Assembly: GCA_947304405.1 (NCBI GenBank)
Contig: CAMZBB010000016.1
Span: 1 to 38,564 of the forward strand
Direction: 5' to 3'
From: an uncultured Clostridia bacterium
GTDB taxonomy: Bacteria > Bacillota > Clostridia > Saccharofermentanales > Saccharofermentanaceae
DNA: 38,564 nt
Shown: positions 18,883-26,308 of the stretch, one piece after another
Position numbering within the stretch: position 1 is the stretch's first letter
How the letters are laid out: the number at the start of each line of letters is the position of its first letter
Translations under genes and position numbers: made by a program
Notes under the pieces: generated by a model
Database searches by the model: none
Told to the model about the DNA's origin: nothing
What the model saw: the letters and a program-made list of their open reading frames with translations, nothing else

Positions 18883-20220
18883 TTATTCGTCCATCGACGA
18901 CTTGATGACAGTCACGCTGTCATCCTGGCTCTTAAGAACGAGCCATTCTGCGCTGAAAGTACCCTTTTTTGCGCGGAGCCTGTAATAAGGGAAAACATCT
19001 CCGACTACGCAGTTGAACTGATAAATGGTTCCTGCCTTTGTCTGGATGTTGAACATCTCCTTTTCGGGTGCAAATGTATCGGTATTCATATCCCAGGAGC
19101 CCTTCTCAAGGATAACGGTTACGTCGTCAGCATCGGAGACGAACCTCATGTCGGTTCCGTTTCCGCTGTTAAGAACATATACCATGTTGCCAAGGGCCGT
19201 ATACTCGGGCTTGTCAGGGTTGGGATAGATCGTGATGCCGAATTTTCCAGCAACGTCAACAACACCGGCCGAAGACGATGGTGTGCTTTCCCCGTTCTGA
19301 TCGGTCCATGTTGCCTCTTTGGCGGTGAAGCTCTTGGTTGCGGAAAGCTGGGTCATCCGCTCTTCCGTAACTTCTTCAGCGCCCATGTCCTTAAGTGCGG
19401 CGACAAACTTCTCTTCGAGGCTCTTCTCTGCCTCATCGGAAGACCACCTTCCGACAGAGAAAGACACCTTGCCGTCAGCTATGTACTCACGGATCAGGAA
19501 ATCCCCTGCCAGTGCCTCATATTCTTCAATAGATGTTCCTTCTGCCTTGGAAAGATGCTTGAACATCTCCGTAGCTGCTACTCCGAGATATTCGCTGAAA
19601 GTGAATACTTCTTTGCACTTGCCACCGGAAGCGACACTGATGAGGGACATCTTGTATATTCCCCTTGCCGGCATATTATCCGACTTGAGATAACCGCTCT
19701 CGAAAAGCCTGTACTCATTGGGATCTGATTCTTCAACCAAGGCGTTCATCACCAGGTTGCCGTCTTCGTGCGCTATAACACAGATAACCGATGCTTCGCC
19801 GTGGTCGAGCCTTTCGAGGCTCAAAGCCAGTTCAGATATACCGTCCTCTCCGAAATCCATGATGCAGTAACGCATCTTCGAACCCGAGGCAGTATCGAAC
19901 CTGACTGCCTTTTTCAGATCATCGATACTGTAATTACCGTAATGCAGCTCAAGATAAGATTTGCCGCCGTCTTTTTCAAAGCAGCCGGATGTGGAGACTT
20001 TGTTCTTGCCCTGTAGAAAATCGTTATATGCCTTGAGCGCTTCTTCAGCCGGATCCGGTGCAGTCGTCTCGGGAGGCACCGTCTCGGTATTGGAAAGGGT
20101 TGAAGCGGGATCGGAAGTATATACCGCCGTTGTATCGGCAGTATACGGAGCAGAGCATCCCGCCAAAAGGGATACGCTTAATAAAGTACTGACAGCGACT
20201 GCGGCCGCTTTCTTCTTCAT
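18883..20220 (-). CDS. Lipoprotein of unknown function
   Basis: A 445-residue exported protein. The signal peptide ends in lipobox LLAGC with Cys22, followed by a Ser/Thr/Pro-rich linker to about residue 55. The mature part has two apparent lobes: residues 60-290 with repeated short beta segments, and a C-terminal beta-rich part (FVSDADDVTVILEKGSWDMN) that may bind a ligand or peptide. I do not recognise a family. The start at 20220 is backed by GGAGGAAAG; the longer reading to 20256 would spoil the signal peptide. First gene of the run leading into yesM/yesN. Confidence 0.78.
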   Translation of the reverse strand: MKKKAAAVAVSTLLSVSLLAGCSAPYTADTTAVYTSDPASTLSNTETVPPETTAPDPAEEALKAYNDFLQGKNKVSTSGCFEKDGGKSYLELHYGNYSIDDLKKAVRFDTASGSKMRYCIMDFGEDGISELALSLERLDHGEASVICVIAHEDGNLVMNALVEESDPNEYRLFESGYLKSDNMPARGIYKMSLISVASGGKCKEVFTFSEYLGVAATEMFKHLSKAEGTSIEEYEALAGDFLIREYIADGKVSFSVGRWSSDEAEKSLEEKFVAALKDMGAEEVTEERMTQLSATKSFTAKEATWTDQNGESTPSSSAGVVDVAGKFGITIYPNPDKPEYTALGNMVYVLNSGNGTDMRFVSDADDVTVILEKGSWDMNTDTFAPEKEMFNIQTKAGTIYQFNCVVGDVFPYYRLRAKKGTFSAEWLVLKSQDDSVTVIKSSMDE

Positions 20221-20260
20221 CCGTTCTTTCCTCCACATAAGGCGGCAAAACCTCATCTAG

Positions 20261-20284
20261 ATAATCTAATAGATTATTTTATCA
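20261..20284 (-). promoter_or_regulatory. Promoter with palindrome for the lipoprotein operon
   Basis: TGATAAAAT on the minus strand (20276-20284) fits an extended -10 box. ATAATCT-AAT-AGATTAT at 20261-20277 is a 7-base inverted repeat overlapping the predicted start point, so a repressor could sit there. Confidence 0.45.
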
Positions 20285-20296
20285 AATAAATGCGAA

Positions 20297-20328
20297 CAAA
20301 AAAACAGGCGGTGCAATCTTGCACCGCC
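20297..20328 (-). terminator. Intrinsic terminator of the GGGtGRT operon
   Basis: GGCGGTGCAA at 20307-20316 pairs fully with TTGCACCGCC at 20319-20328. On the minus strand the stem is followed by a run of T (20297-20304 as A on the plus strand). It lies 28 bases past the GGGtGRT stop. Confidence 0.9.
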
Positions 20329-20355
20329 CGTATGATTTATTCTTTGTCCTTAAGA

Positions 20356-21378
20356 TCAGAACTTGCCTGCCTTAGCAGCTTCCTCAACGGAAACAGCCGT
20401 GGAAACGGTCATACCGACCATCGGGTTGTTGCCGGCACCGATGAGACCCATCATCTCAACGTGAGCAGGAACTGAAGAAGAACCTGCGAACTGAGCGTCA
20501 GAGTGCATACGGCCCATAGTATCTGTCATACCATAGGAAGCAGGACCTGCAGCCATGTTATCAGGGTGAAGTGTACGGCCTGTACCACCGCCGGAAGCAA
20601 CGGAGAAGTACTTCTTGCCTGCCTCGAGGCGCTCCTTCTTGTATGTACCTGCAACAGGGTGCTGGAATCTTGTAGGATTGGTTGAGTTACCTGTGATGGA
20701 AACGTCAACGTTCTCCTTCCAAAGGATAGCTACACCTTCCTGAACGTCATCTGCACCATAGCAGTTGACCTTTGCTCTCGGGGATGCAGGATCCTTTGAA
20801 TAGCATGTTCTGGAGAGTTCCTTGAGCTCACCTGTCTTATAGTCGTACTGTGTCTCAACATATGTGAAGCCGTTGATTCTGGAAATGATCTTTGCAGCGT
20901 CCTTTCCAAGACCGTCAAGGATAACTCTGAGGGGCTTCTGACGAACACGGTTAGCCTTCTCTGCAATACCGATAGCGCCCTCAGCAGCTGCGAATGACTC
21001 GTGGCCTGCGAGGAATGCGAAGCACTCTGTATCTTCCTCAAGGAGCATCTTGCCGAGGTTACCGTGGCCTAAACCAACCTTACGTCTGTCAGCAACAGAA
21101 CCGGGGATGCAGAAAGCCTGGAGGCCTTCACCGATCGCAGCAGCAGCGTCAGCAGCTCTTCTGCAGTTCTTCTTGATTGCGATAGCAGCGCCTACTGTGT
21201 AAGCCCACTTAGCGTTCTCGAAGCAGATAGGCTGAATGCCTTCGATGAGGTGATAAACATCAAGACCTGCATCTTTTGTGATCTTCTCAGCTTCTTCGAT
21301 GGAAGCGATTCCATATTCAGCAAGCTTAGCGTTGATCTGGGGGAGTCTTCTCTCGTATGATTCAAATAAATCTGCCAT
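20356..21378 (-). CDS. GGGtGRT protein
   Basis: A 340-residue soluble protein bearing the motif that names the family, GGGTGRT, at about residues 263-269 (VASGGGTGRTLHPDN). The family is conserved in Clostridia and other anaerobes and regularly lies beside an iron-sulfur scaffold-like gene, as here, but its biochemical function is not established. The Gly-rich motif suggests phosphate or nucleotide binding, which is inference. GGAGG precedes the start, 13 bases after the scaffold gene, and a strong terminator closes the two-gene operon. Confidence 0.93.
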   Translation of the reverse strand: MADLFESYERRLPQINAKLAEYGIASIEEAEKITKDAGLDVYHLIEGIQPICFENAKWAYTVGAAIAIKKNCRRAADAAAAIGEGLQAFCIPGSVADRRKVGLGHGNLGKMLLEEDTECFAFLAGHESFAAAEGAIGIAEKANRVRQKPLRVILDGLGKDAAKIISRINGFTYVETQYDYKTGELKELSRTCYSKDPASPRAKVNCYGADDVQEGVAILWKENVDVSITGNSTNPTRFQHPVAGTYKKERLEAGKKYFSVASGGGTGRTLHPDNMAAGPASYGMTDTMGRMHSDAQFAGSSSVPAHVEMMGLIGAGNNPMVGMTVSTAVSVEEAAKAGKF

Positions 21379-21391
21379 TTGTCATTCCTCC

Positions 21392-22084
21392 TTATTCCTT
21401 GCGGGGGTCGATGAACTTAACAGCGTCATCAACACGTCCATACTTGCCGGAAGCCTTCTCAAGAGCTGTAGCAGCATCGTCGCCCTTCTTGATGAAGTCC
21501 ATCATCTTGCCGAAGTTAACGAACTTGTAGCCGATGATCTCGTCGTTCTCATCAAGACCGATCTCTGTGATGTAGCCGTCTGTGAGTTCAAGATAACGGG
21601 GACCCTTAGCAAGTGTACCGTATGTTGTACCGACCATTGAACGAGCGCCCTTACCGAGGTCCTCAAGGCCTGCGCCGATCTGAAGTCCGTCTTCAGAGAA
21701 AGCGCTCTGTGTTCTACCGTAAACGATCTGAAGGAAGAGTTCCCTCATTGCTGTGTTGATAGCGTCGCAAACGAGGTCTGTGTTAAGAGCTTCGAGGACT
21801 GTGAGTCCGGGAAGGATCTCGGATGCCATAGCAGCGGAGTGTGTCATACCGGAGCAACCGATCGTCTCGACCAATGCCTCCTGGATGATGCCGTCCTTAA
21901 CGTTGAGGGACAGCTTGCAAGCACCCTGCTGAGGAGCGCACCAGCCGATACCGTGTGTGTAACCGGAGATGTCCTTAACATCCTTTGCGCTAACCCACTT
22001 TGCTTCCTCAGGGATCGGTGCAGCACCGTGATGAACACCCTGATGAACAGAGCACATGTTCTTGACTTCTGTTGAATAAATCAT
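21392..22084 (-). CDS. Iron-sulfur cluster scaffold-like protein, partner of GGGtGRT
   Basis: A 230-residue soluble protein with cysteines at 11, 49, 56 and 77, in contexts HGIGWCAPQQGACKL and ETIGCSGMTHSAA. The last resembles the central cysteine region of NifU/IscU scaffolds, and the family is generally annotated as iron-sulfur scaffold-like. No cysteine desulfurase lies nearby, so a classical assembly role is unproven. I chose the ATG at 22084 (AGGAG 7-8 bases upstream); the reading to 22162 runs back into the promoter. It heads the operon with the GGGtGRT gene. Confidence 0.88.
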   Translation of the reverse strand: MIYSTEVKNMCSVHQGVHHGAAPIPEEAKWVSAKDVKDISGYTHGIGWCAPQQGACKLSLNVKDGIIQEALVETIGCSGMTHSAAMASEILPGLTVLEALNTDLVCDAINTAMRELFLQIVYGRTQSAFSEDGLQIGAGLEDLGKGARSMVGTTYGTLAKGPRYLELTDGYITEIGLDENDEIIGYKFVNFGKMMDFIKKGDDAATALEKASGKYGRVDDAVKFIDPRKE

Positions 22085-22147
22085 GTGTATTTCTCCTTTC
22101 CTTTCAAGGAATTTGTAGGTGGAATTATTAAAAGTTTCCGAATTGTT

Positions 22148-22176
22148 ATTATATAAAAGCACTGGGGGCTTTTCAA
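22148..22176 (-). promoter_or_regulatory. Promoter of the scaffold/GGGtGRT operon
   Basis: TTGAAA (22171-22176), a 17-base spacer and TATAAT (22148-22153) on the minus strand: a near-consensus housekeeping promoter 64 bases upstream of the start. The leader carries a small hairpin TTCCTT-TC-AAGGAA just before the ribosome site. Confidence 0.75.
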
Positions 22177-22222
22177 CACAAAATCGTTCAGAGCCTTATA
22201 TATAAAATAATATCCCGACTGG

Positions 22223-23587
22223 TCAGAGCGCGATCGAAAGAAAGTGCGTGGCAAGCGCGAAATAGATCAGGAGCGAGACGGCATCCACGATCGTCGTGAT
22301 GAGAGGGCTCGCCATGACTGCAGGGTCGAGCTTTATCTTGGCAGCGACCATAGGGAGCGTGCAGCCGATGGACTTCGCGAAAATGACAACCAGGACAAGC
22401 GTAATGCAGATTATCCCCGCAATGTGCACGGGGAGCTTGTCCAGAAGAATAAGTTTAACGAAGTTTGCCGAGGAAAGGACTGTTCCGCAGATGGTAGCGA
22501 CACGAATCTCCTTCCAAAGGACCTTGAAGAAGTCCCCGAACTGGATCTCCCTGAGCGAAAGACCACGGATTATCGAAACGCTTGCCTGTGAGCCGGCGTT
22601 TCCTCCGGTATCCATCAGCATCGGAATATAGGCCGTCAGGATAACAAAATTCGACAAAGCTTCCGTATACCTCGTGATAATCGCGCCGGTAAAGGTCGCG
22701 GATACCATGAGGAACAAAAGCCAGGGCATTCTGCTCTTAAAAGTCTCCAGGATACCGATCTTGAGATACGGCCTGTCTGTCTGGTCCGGGATGATAGCGG
22801 CCATCTTCTCGATATCCTCGGTGGCCTCTTCTTCCATGATGTCCATGACGTCGTCGACCGTGATGATTCCGACCAGGCGGTCTTCATTGTCAACAACGGG
22901 CATCGCGGTAAAGTCGTATTTCTGGAATAAGCGGGTTGCCTCTTCCTGGTCATCCGTCGTCTTGATCGAGATGACGTTGTCATTCATGATGTCACCGATT
23001 ATCTCGTCAGGCTGCCTTATGAGGAGGTATCTCAGGGCAACGGTGCCGACAAGAAGCCTCTTACGGTCAAGTACATAGCAGATATTGGTGGTCTCGGCGT
23101 CAAGGCCGATCTCTCGGATGCGCAGGATTGCATCAGCCACGGTCATGTCCCTTTTGAGGTCAACATACTCGACCGTCATGATCGAGCCTGCGGAATCGTC
23201 CGGATACTTAAGAAGATGATTTACGTCTTTTCGCTGTTCGGGGCTGGCATTCGCGAGGATCCTCTTTACGACGTTCGCAGGCATTTCCTCGAGAAAGTCC
23301 GCAGCATCGTCCGCCATGAGGTTATCGATGATGTTCGATGCCTCGTTCGTGGACAGTGACATGATGATGTATTTCTGGTCATCGACCTCAAGCTCGGCGA
23401 AAACGTCCGCAGCCATGGCTTTTGGAAGAATTCGGAAAATCTTAAGACTGTCCTCGTTCTCCATAGAATCCATAATGGAAGCGATATCGACTTCCATCAT
23501 GTCAGATAGTTTTAAACGGAGCTCTTTATAACGCTTCTCTTCAAGAAGAGCTAAGATCTCTTCCTTAACAGATGCCATTTCTTCCAT
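22223..23587 (-). CDS. mgtE: MgtE magnesium transporter
   Basis: A 454-residue Mg2+ channel/transporter. The N domain spans about residues 1-130, a CBS pair about 135-260 (DIMNDNVISIKTTD, then VDDVMDIMEEEATEDIEKMA), and five membrane helices fill the C-terminal part, with the conserved MDTGGNAGSQASVSIIRGLS. The CBS/N region senses cytosolic Mg2+ and closes the pore, so the protein is self-regulating. GGGAGAT lies 5-6 bases before the ATG at 23587. That site is complementary to a segment inside an overlapping upstream ORF, so translation may also be controlled. No M-box riboswitch pattern was found. Confidence 0.95.
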   Translation of the reverse strand: MEEMASVKEEILALLEEKRYKELRLKLSDMMEVDIASIMDSMENEDSLKIFRILPKAMAADVFAELEVDDQKYIIMSLSTNEASNIIDNLMADDAADFLEEMPANVVKRILANASPEQRKDVNHLLKYPDDSAGSIMTVEYVDLKRDMTVADAILRIREIGLDAETTNICYVLDRKRLLVGTVALRYLLIRQPDEIIGDIMNDNVISIKTTDDQEEATRLFQKYDFTAMPVVDNEDRLVGIITVDDVMDIMEEEATEDIEKMAAIIPDQTDRPYLKIGILETFKSRMPWLLFLMVSATFTGAIITRYTEALSNFVILTAYIPMLMDTGGNAGSQASVSIIRGLSLREIQFGDFFKVLWKEIRVATICGTVLSSANFVKLILLDKLPVHIAGIICITLVLVVIFAKSIGCTLPMVAAKIKLDPAVMASPLITTIVDAVSLLIYFALATHFLSIAL

Positions 23588-23660
23588 AGCAAATCTCCCT
23601 AATTGGTGAATTTATGATGCATAATCGCGATCGGGGATTGTCAGAATCGCTTCGTGTCAT
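23565..23660 (-). CDS. Leader ORF overlapping the mgtE start (31 residues)
   Basis: ATG at 23660 follows a very strong GGGAGGTGATTTT ribosome site, stronger than that of mgtE. The peptide begins MTRSDSDNPRSRL, continues with CIINSPI, and ends inside mgtE, overlapping it by 23 bases in another frame. The early Asp-Ser-Asp-Asn-Pro stretch recalls acidic/proline-rich Mg2+-responsive leader peptides such as MgtL of enterobacteria, although the sequences are unrelated. Codons for Asn8-Pro9 (AATCCC) can pair with the mgtE ribosome site. Its translation is inferred, not shown. Confidence 0.6.
   Translation of the reverse strand: MTRSDSDNPRSRLCIINSPIREICYGRNGIC
23592..23639 (-). promoter_or_regulatory. 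Possible ribosome-site sequestering structure before mgtE
   Basis: On the minus strand AATCCC (within 23633-23639) can pair with GGGAGATT (23592-23599), seven pairs with a single bulged A. This would mask the mgtE ribosome site. A ribosome moving through or halting on the leader ORF would disrupt it. Confidence 0.45.
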
Positions 23661-23694
23661 AAAATCACCTCCCTTGCCATGGAAAATCTAAAAG

Positions 23695-23703
23695 ATTATA
23701 GCA
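23695..23703 (-). promoter_or_regulatory. Extended -10 promoter of the mgtE leader
   Basis: TGCTATAAT on the minus strand is a perfect extended -10 box. The predicted start near 23688 gives a leader of about 100 bases including the upstream ORF. Confidence 0.65.
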
Positions 23704-23736
23704 CAAGGATCTTGTCTTTTGTAGGAAAAAAGTCTG

Positions 23737-24849
23737 TCAGATAACGACTTTGTTGCGGCCGCTCTCTTTACCCATGTAAAGCTTCTTGTCGGCATCGTCA
23801 ATGGCCTGTTCTATGCGGTTGCTGATATCAAGTTCCGTATCGGAAGCGGAAACCATGACATTTACATCCGTCACACCGAAAGTCATGGTCACGGGGATCT
23901 TGATATCCTTCCAATAGATCTCAAGTGTCGAGATCTTAAGCCTAAGGCCGTCCAAAGCGACAAAAGCGTCATCTAAGTTCATGTCATCGAAAACAAACAC
24001 AAACTCCTCACCGCCCCATCTTATCGCTTCACCATATTGGGTCATAAAATCATCAAAAAGCTTTGCCAAGCTCTTAAGGACTTCGTCACCGGCCTCATGG
24101 CCGTAAGTATCGTTGACCTTCTTGAAAAGATCGATGTCGCCGATCGCGATGCTCATACCCGTAGAGAAACTGCCGCCCATTATCTTGGAGACCATATCGC
24201 TCATGCCGCTTCGTCTGTTGAGGAGCCCTGTCAGGTGGTCATGCTCGGCAACTACCTTGAGCTGGCGGTTATACTGGGCAAGTTTTGCCTCAGTAGCAAG
24301 CTTGTCGCGGGTAAAGATCGTCAGGATAACGATAAGCGACAGGAAGATCGAGACTATGTTGATTATCTGGAAAGTTACCGACATCGGCTTGGGCAGAGTC
24401 TCGAGCGGCTCATTTGTGATATGCCACATGTAAAGAAGCATTCTTATACAAAAGACGCCGATGCTCGCGAGTATCTTCTCTTTCATAGAACGGTACGTGG
24501 CAACGAACACCAGTACCAGGAGCACGAATACAAAATGCTGTATGCCGCATTCCCATCCCCATTGGATGACGAACCGGAACATCCAGATTACTGTAACCGC
24601 ACTGTAGAGGAACAGCGCCGCAATATTCTTATTTCTGTATGTCAGATAAGTTGAGAAAGCATAAGCCGTCAGACCGACAAAGCATATGGCGGTGTTGATA
24701 TATCGCGCTGAAATGCCGAAAACGGATATCCAGATCAGAAAATAAATACACATCATCAGGGAATTGATCCTGACGATGTATGATACACGGTTCGATTCGT
24801 TCGCTCCGGTCACATCTTTAAATATTAACTTGGCGAGCTTTGTCTTCAT
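23737..24849 (-). CDS. Membrane-bound GGDEF diguanylate cyclase
   Basis: A 370-residue protein. About six membrane helices fill residues 28-180, with no large extracellular domain. The GGDEF domain begins near residue 203 (DHLTGLLNRR) and has the active-site motif GGEEF at 279-283 (RWGGEEFVF), so cyclic-di-GMP synthesis is expected. No RxxD inhibitory site is seen five residues before the motif. The start codon lacks a ribosome site and lies six bases after TGATAAAAT, so a leaderless message is likely. It is single, followed downstream by the independent mgtE promoter. Confidence 0.93.
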   Translation of the reverse strand: MKTKLAKLIFKDVTGANESNRVSYIVRINSLMMCIYFLIWISVFGISARYINTAICFVGLTAYAFSTYLTYRNKNIAALFLYSAVTVIWMFRFVIQWGWECGIQHFVFVLLVLVFVATYRSMKEKILASIGVFCIRMLLYMWHITNEPLETLPKPMSVTFQIINIVSIFLSLIVILTIFTRDKLATEAKLAQYNRQLKVVAEHDHLTGLLNRRSGMSDMVSKIMGGSFSTGMSIAIGDIDLFKKVNDTYGHEAGDEVLKSLAKLFDDFMTQYGEAIRWGGEEFVFVFDDMNLDDAFVALDGLRLKISTLEIYWKDIKIPVTMTFGVTDVNVMVSASDTELDISNRIEQAIDDADKKLYMGKESGRNKVVI

Positions 24850-24855
24850 GATTTG

Positions 24856-24864
24856 ATTTTATCA
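24856..24864 (-). promoter_or_regulatory. Extended -10 promoter abutting the GGDEF start codon
   Basis: TGATAAAAT on the minus strand ends six bases before the ATG at 24849, the same layout as at 486-501. No ribosome site intervenes. Confidence 0.55.
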
Positions 24865-24915
24865 CGGTAAATTTTAAGAAAGAGTGAATTTTCCCATACA
24901 TGACAGGAAATAGTA

Positions 24916-25089
24916 TCAACCTGCTCTGTCAAACCCCATCTTAACCTTCAGATCACCGAGGCTTTTTTCATATTGAGCCTTCGATATCGCATGATGCTCG
25001 AGAAAAGTATCAAGAGTCTGTTTCTGCTCAAGAAACAATTCTCTCGTCTTTTGCTCCGGAGTAAGTGATTCCCACTGTTCCCACTGCAC
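24916..25089 (-). CDS. Small conserved-looking protein, 57 residues
   Basis: A short, highly charged, helical protein: after an initial MQWEQWESLTPEQKTRELFL it runs through a long amphipathic helix and ends with KSLGDLKVKMGF. There is no signal or membrane segment. I recall similar small hypothetical proteins from Lachnospiraceae but have not been able to check. The GTG at 25089 has GGAGGT nine bases upstream; an upstream GTG at 25110 would include that ribosome site in the coding region and is rejected. It has its own extended -10 promoter. Function unknown. Confidence 0.7.
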   Translation of the reverse strand: MQWEQWESLTPEQKTRELFLEQKQTLDTFLEHHAISKAQYEKSLGDLKVKMGFDRAG

Positions 25090-25118
25090 CTTTTCGCTAC
25101 CTCCAATCACTAATGTTT

Positions 25119-25127
25119 ATAATAGCA
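25119..25127 (-). promoter_or_regulatory. Extended -10 promoter of the small protein gene
   Basis: TGCTATTAT on the minus strand, about 30 bases before the GTG start. A perfect 10-base palindrome TGACTAGTCA lies further upstream at 25212-25221, whose role is unknown. Confidence 0.45.
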
Positions 25128-25244
25128 CTTATGGTATGGGTTGTTGATGATACAATTTAGTGATGTAATAGGATATTTTTGTTATATCGATGGCTTTATC
25201 ATCACAAAGAGTGACTAGTCAAAAATATGCTATAACGGTACAGA

Positions 25245-26240
25245 TCAGATTTGATATTTCGGCCAGATCCCCTTCTTATCGTGGGTGTGTTCCGGCAGCT
25301 GGTAAAGATCATGACCGGGATAATCATTGCCTTCAACAATGGCCGGACGGTCGGGAGTAAAACATACGTCCCATCCAATATATCCGACCTGGGGCACAAC
25401 GAGCGCAGCTTTCGTGCACATCTCGCAGACCTCGTCCCACATCGGGAAGACAAAACCCTTGATGGCGGCACCTGTCTCGGGATGATGCGTGAAAAGGTTC
25501 TTGCTCTTATCAATAGCGTAATCCGTTATCTCGCCGGTCTTCTCATCCATCGGGGCTGTCATTCCGCCGCTGTTGAAGTTATCAACCGTGTTCCCGTGAT
25601 TGCCGAACCTTACACAAGCGCTCGGAATATGGACCTTACCGTCCTTCAATATCGTAACTACCCTTACCGTATTGATCGCATGGGGGTAGATCGCGCTGAC
25701 CGCAGGGTGCTGAACAAGGACTTCTTCGAGCAGATGGGGCCTCTCCATGTGAAGGAGCCTCTCATACAAATGCTCAGGGTCTTCTTTTTTGCAGTCGACC
25801 ATCTCGACAGTCTTGCCGCAGGAACCGAGATCCGCCTTGGCTATGAGTTTGTCGTGTTCTTTTATGAAACTGATGACCTCATCCTTGTTATCTTCCCTGA
25901 TCGGAATCCACTTACGGGCGAGAAACTCCCCGAAATGCTCGTTAAATTCGATCTTGTTGTCGATCAGATGAGTATATTTCGGATCGTTATACCTGTTTAC
26001 GAGGTCATTGCTCCTGCCTCTCGTGATATACGTGTCCCTTTCGGCATCCGTGAGGTTATACATCTCGTAGAGCCAGTAATCCATGTATCCCGCGCCGAAC
26101 TTCCTTCCGCAGTGGACCATATCGAAAAAAATCCACAACCGGGACTTGCCCGATTTCTCGTGGATATCCTTGATCTTGGCGTGCATCGCCTTATAGTCCA
26201 TGCGCAAAACGCGCCTTGTCAGATATTTAATGCTCGGCAT
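25245..26240 (-). CDS. Sugar-transfer-associated ATP-grasp protein
   Basis: A 331-residue soluble protein resembling the ATP-grasp group found in polysaccharide and capsule clusters (ATPgrasp_ST). The nucleotide-binding part is seen in LIAKADLGSCGKTVEMVD (about residue 135) and the C-terminal catalytic strand in YIGWDVCFTPDRPAIVEGND, whose Asp, Glu and Asn bind the metal-ATP. It should join a carboxylate to an amine or thiol, but the substrate is unknown. The start at 26240 has no ribosome site and follows TATAAT by seven bases; an internal ATG at 26201 is the alternative. It is divergent from the diaminopimelate dehydrogenase gene. Confidence 0.85.
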   Translation of the reverse strand: MPSIKYLTRRVLRMDYKAMHAKIKDIHEKSGKSRLWIFFDMVHCGRKFGAGYMDYWLYEMYNLTDAERDTYITRGRSNDLVNRYNDPKYTHLIDNKIEFNEHFGEFLARKWIPIREDNKDEVISFIKEHDKLIAKADLGSCGKTVEMVDCKKEDPEHLYERLLHMERPHLLEEVLVQHPAVSAIYPHAINTVRVVTILKDGKVHIPSACVRFGNHGNTVDNFNSGGMTAPMDEKTGEITDYAIDKSKNLFTHHPETGAAIKGFVFPMWDEVCEMCTKAALVVPQVGYIGWDVCFTPDRPAIVEGNDYPGHDLYQLPEHTHDKKGIWPKYQI

Positions 26241-26247
26241 GTCGAAT

Positions 26248-26280
26248 ATTATAATACAACGGCTCCGTTTTTGTTATAAT
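26248..26280. promoter_or_regulatory. Overlapping divergent promoters with central palindrome
   Basis: TATAAT at 26248-26253 (minus strand, for the ATP-grasp gene) and TATAAT at 26275-26280 (plus strand, for ddh) face away from each other only about 20 bases apart. AACGG-CT-CCGTT between them at 26258-26269 is a perfect inverted repeat, well placed for a regulator that controls both genes. Confidence 0.5.
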
Positions 26281-26308
26281 GTGTGCGTTAATAAGGAGGT
26301 AATTCATT

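Noticed and set aside
23588-23700. M-box (ykoK) Mg2+ riboswitch before mgtE
   Set aside because: The leader is only about 100 bases and largely occupied by an ORF; the long conserved M-box structure does not fit.
25251-26279. 342-residue open frame on the plus strand opposite the ATP-grasp gene
   Set aside because: It is the mirror of a clear ATP-grasp coding frame, has no family resemblance and no ribosome site; it reflects codon bias.
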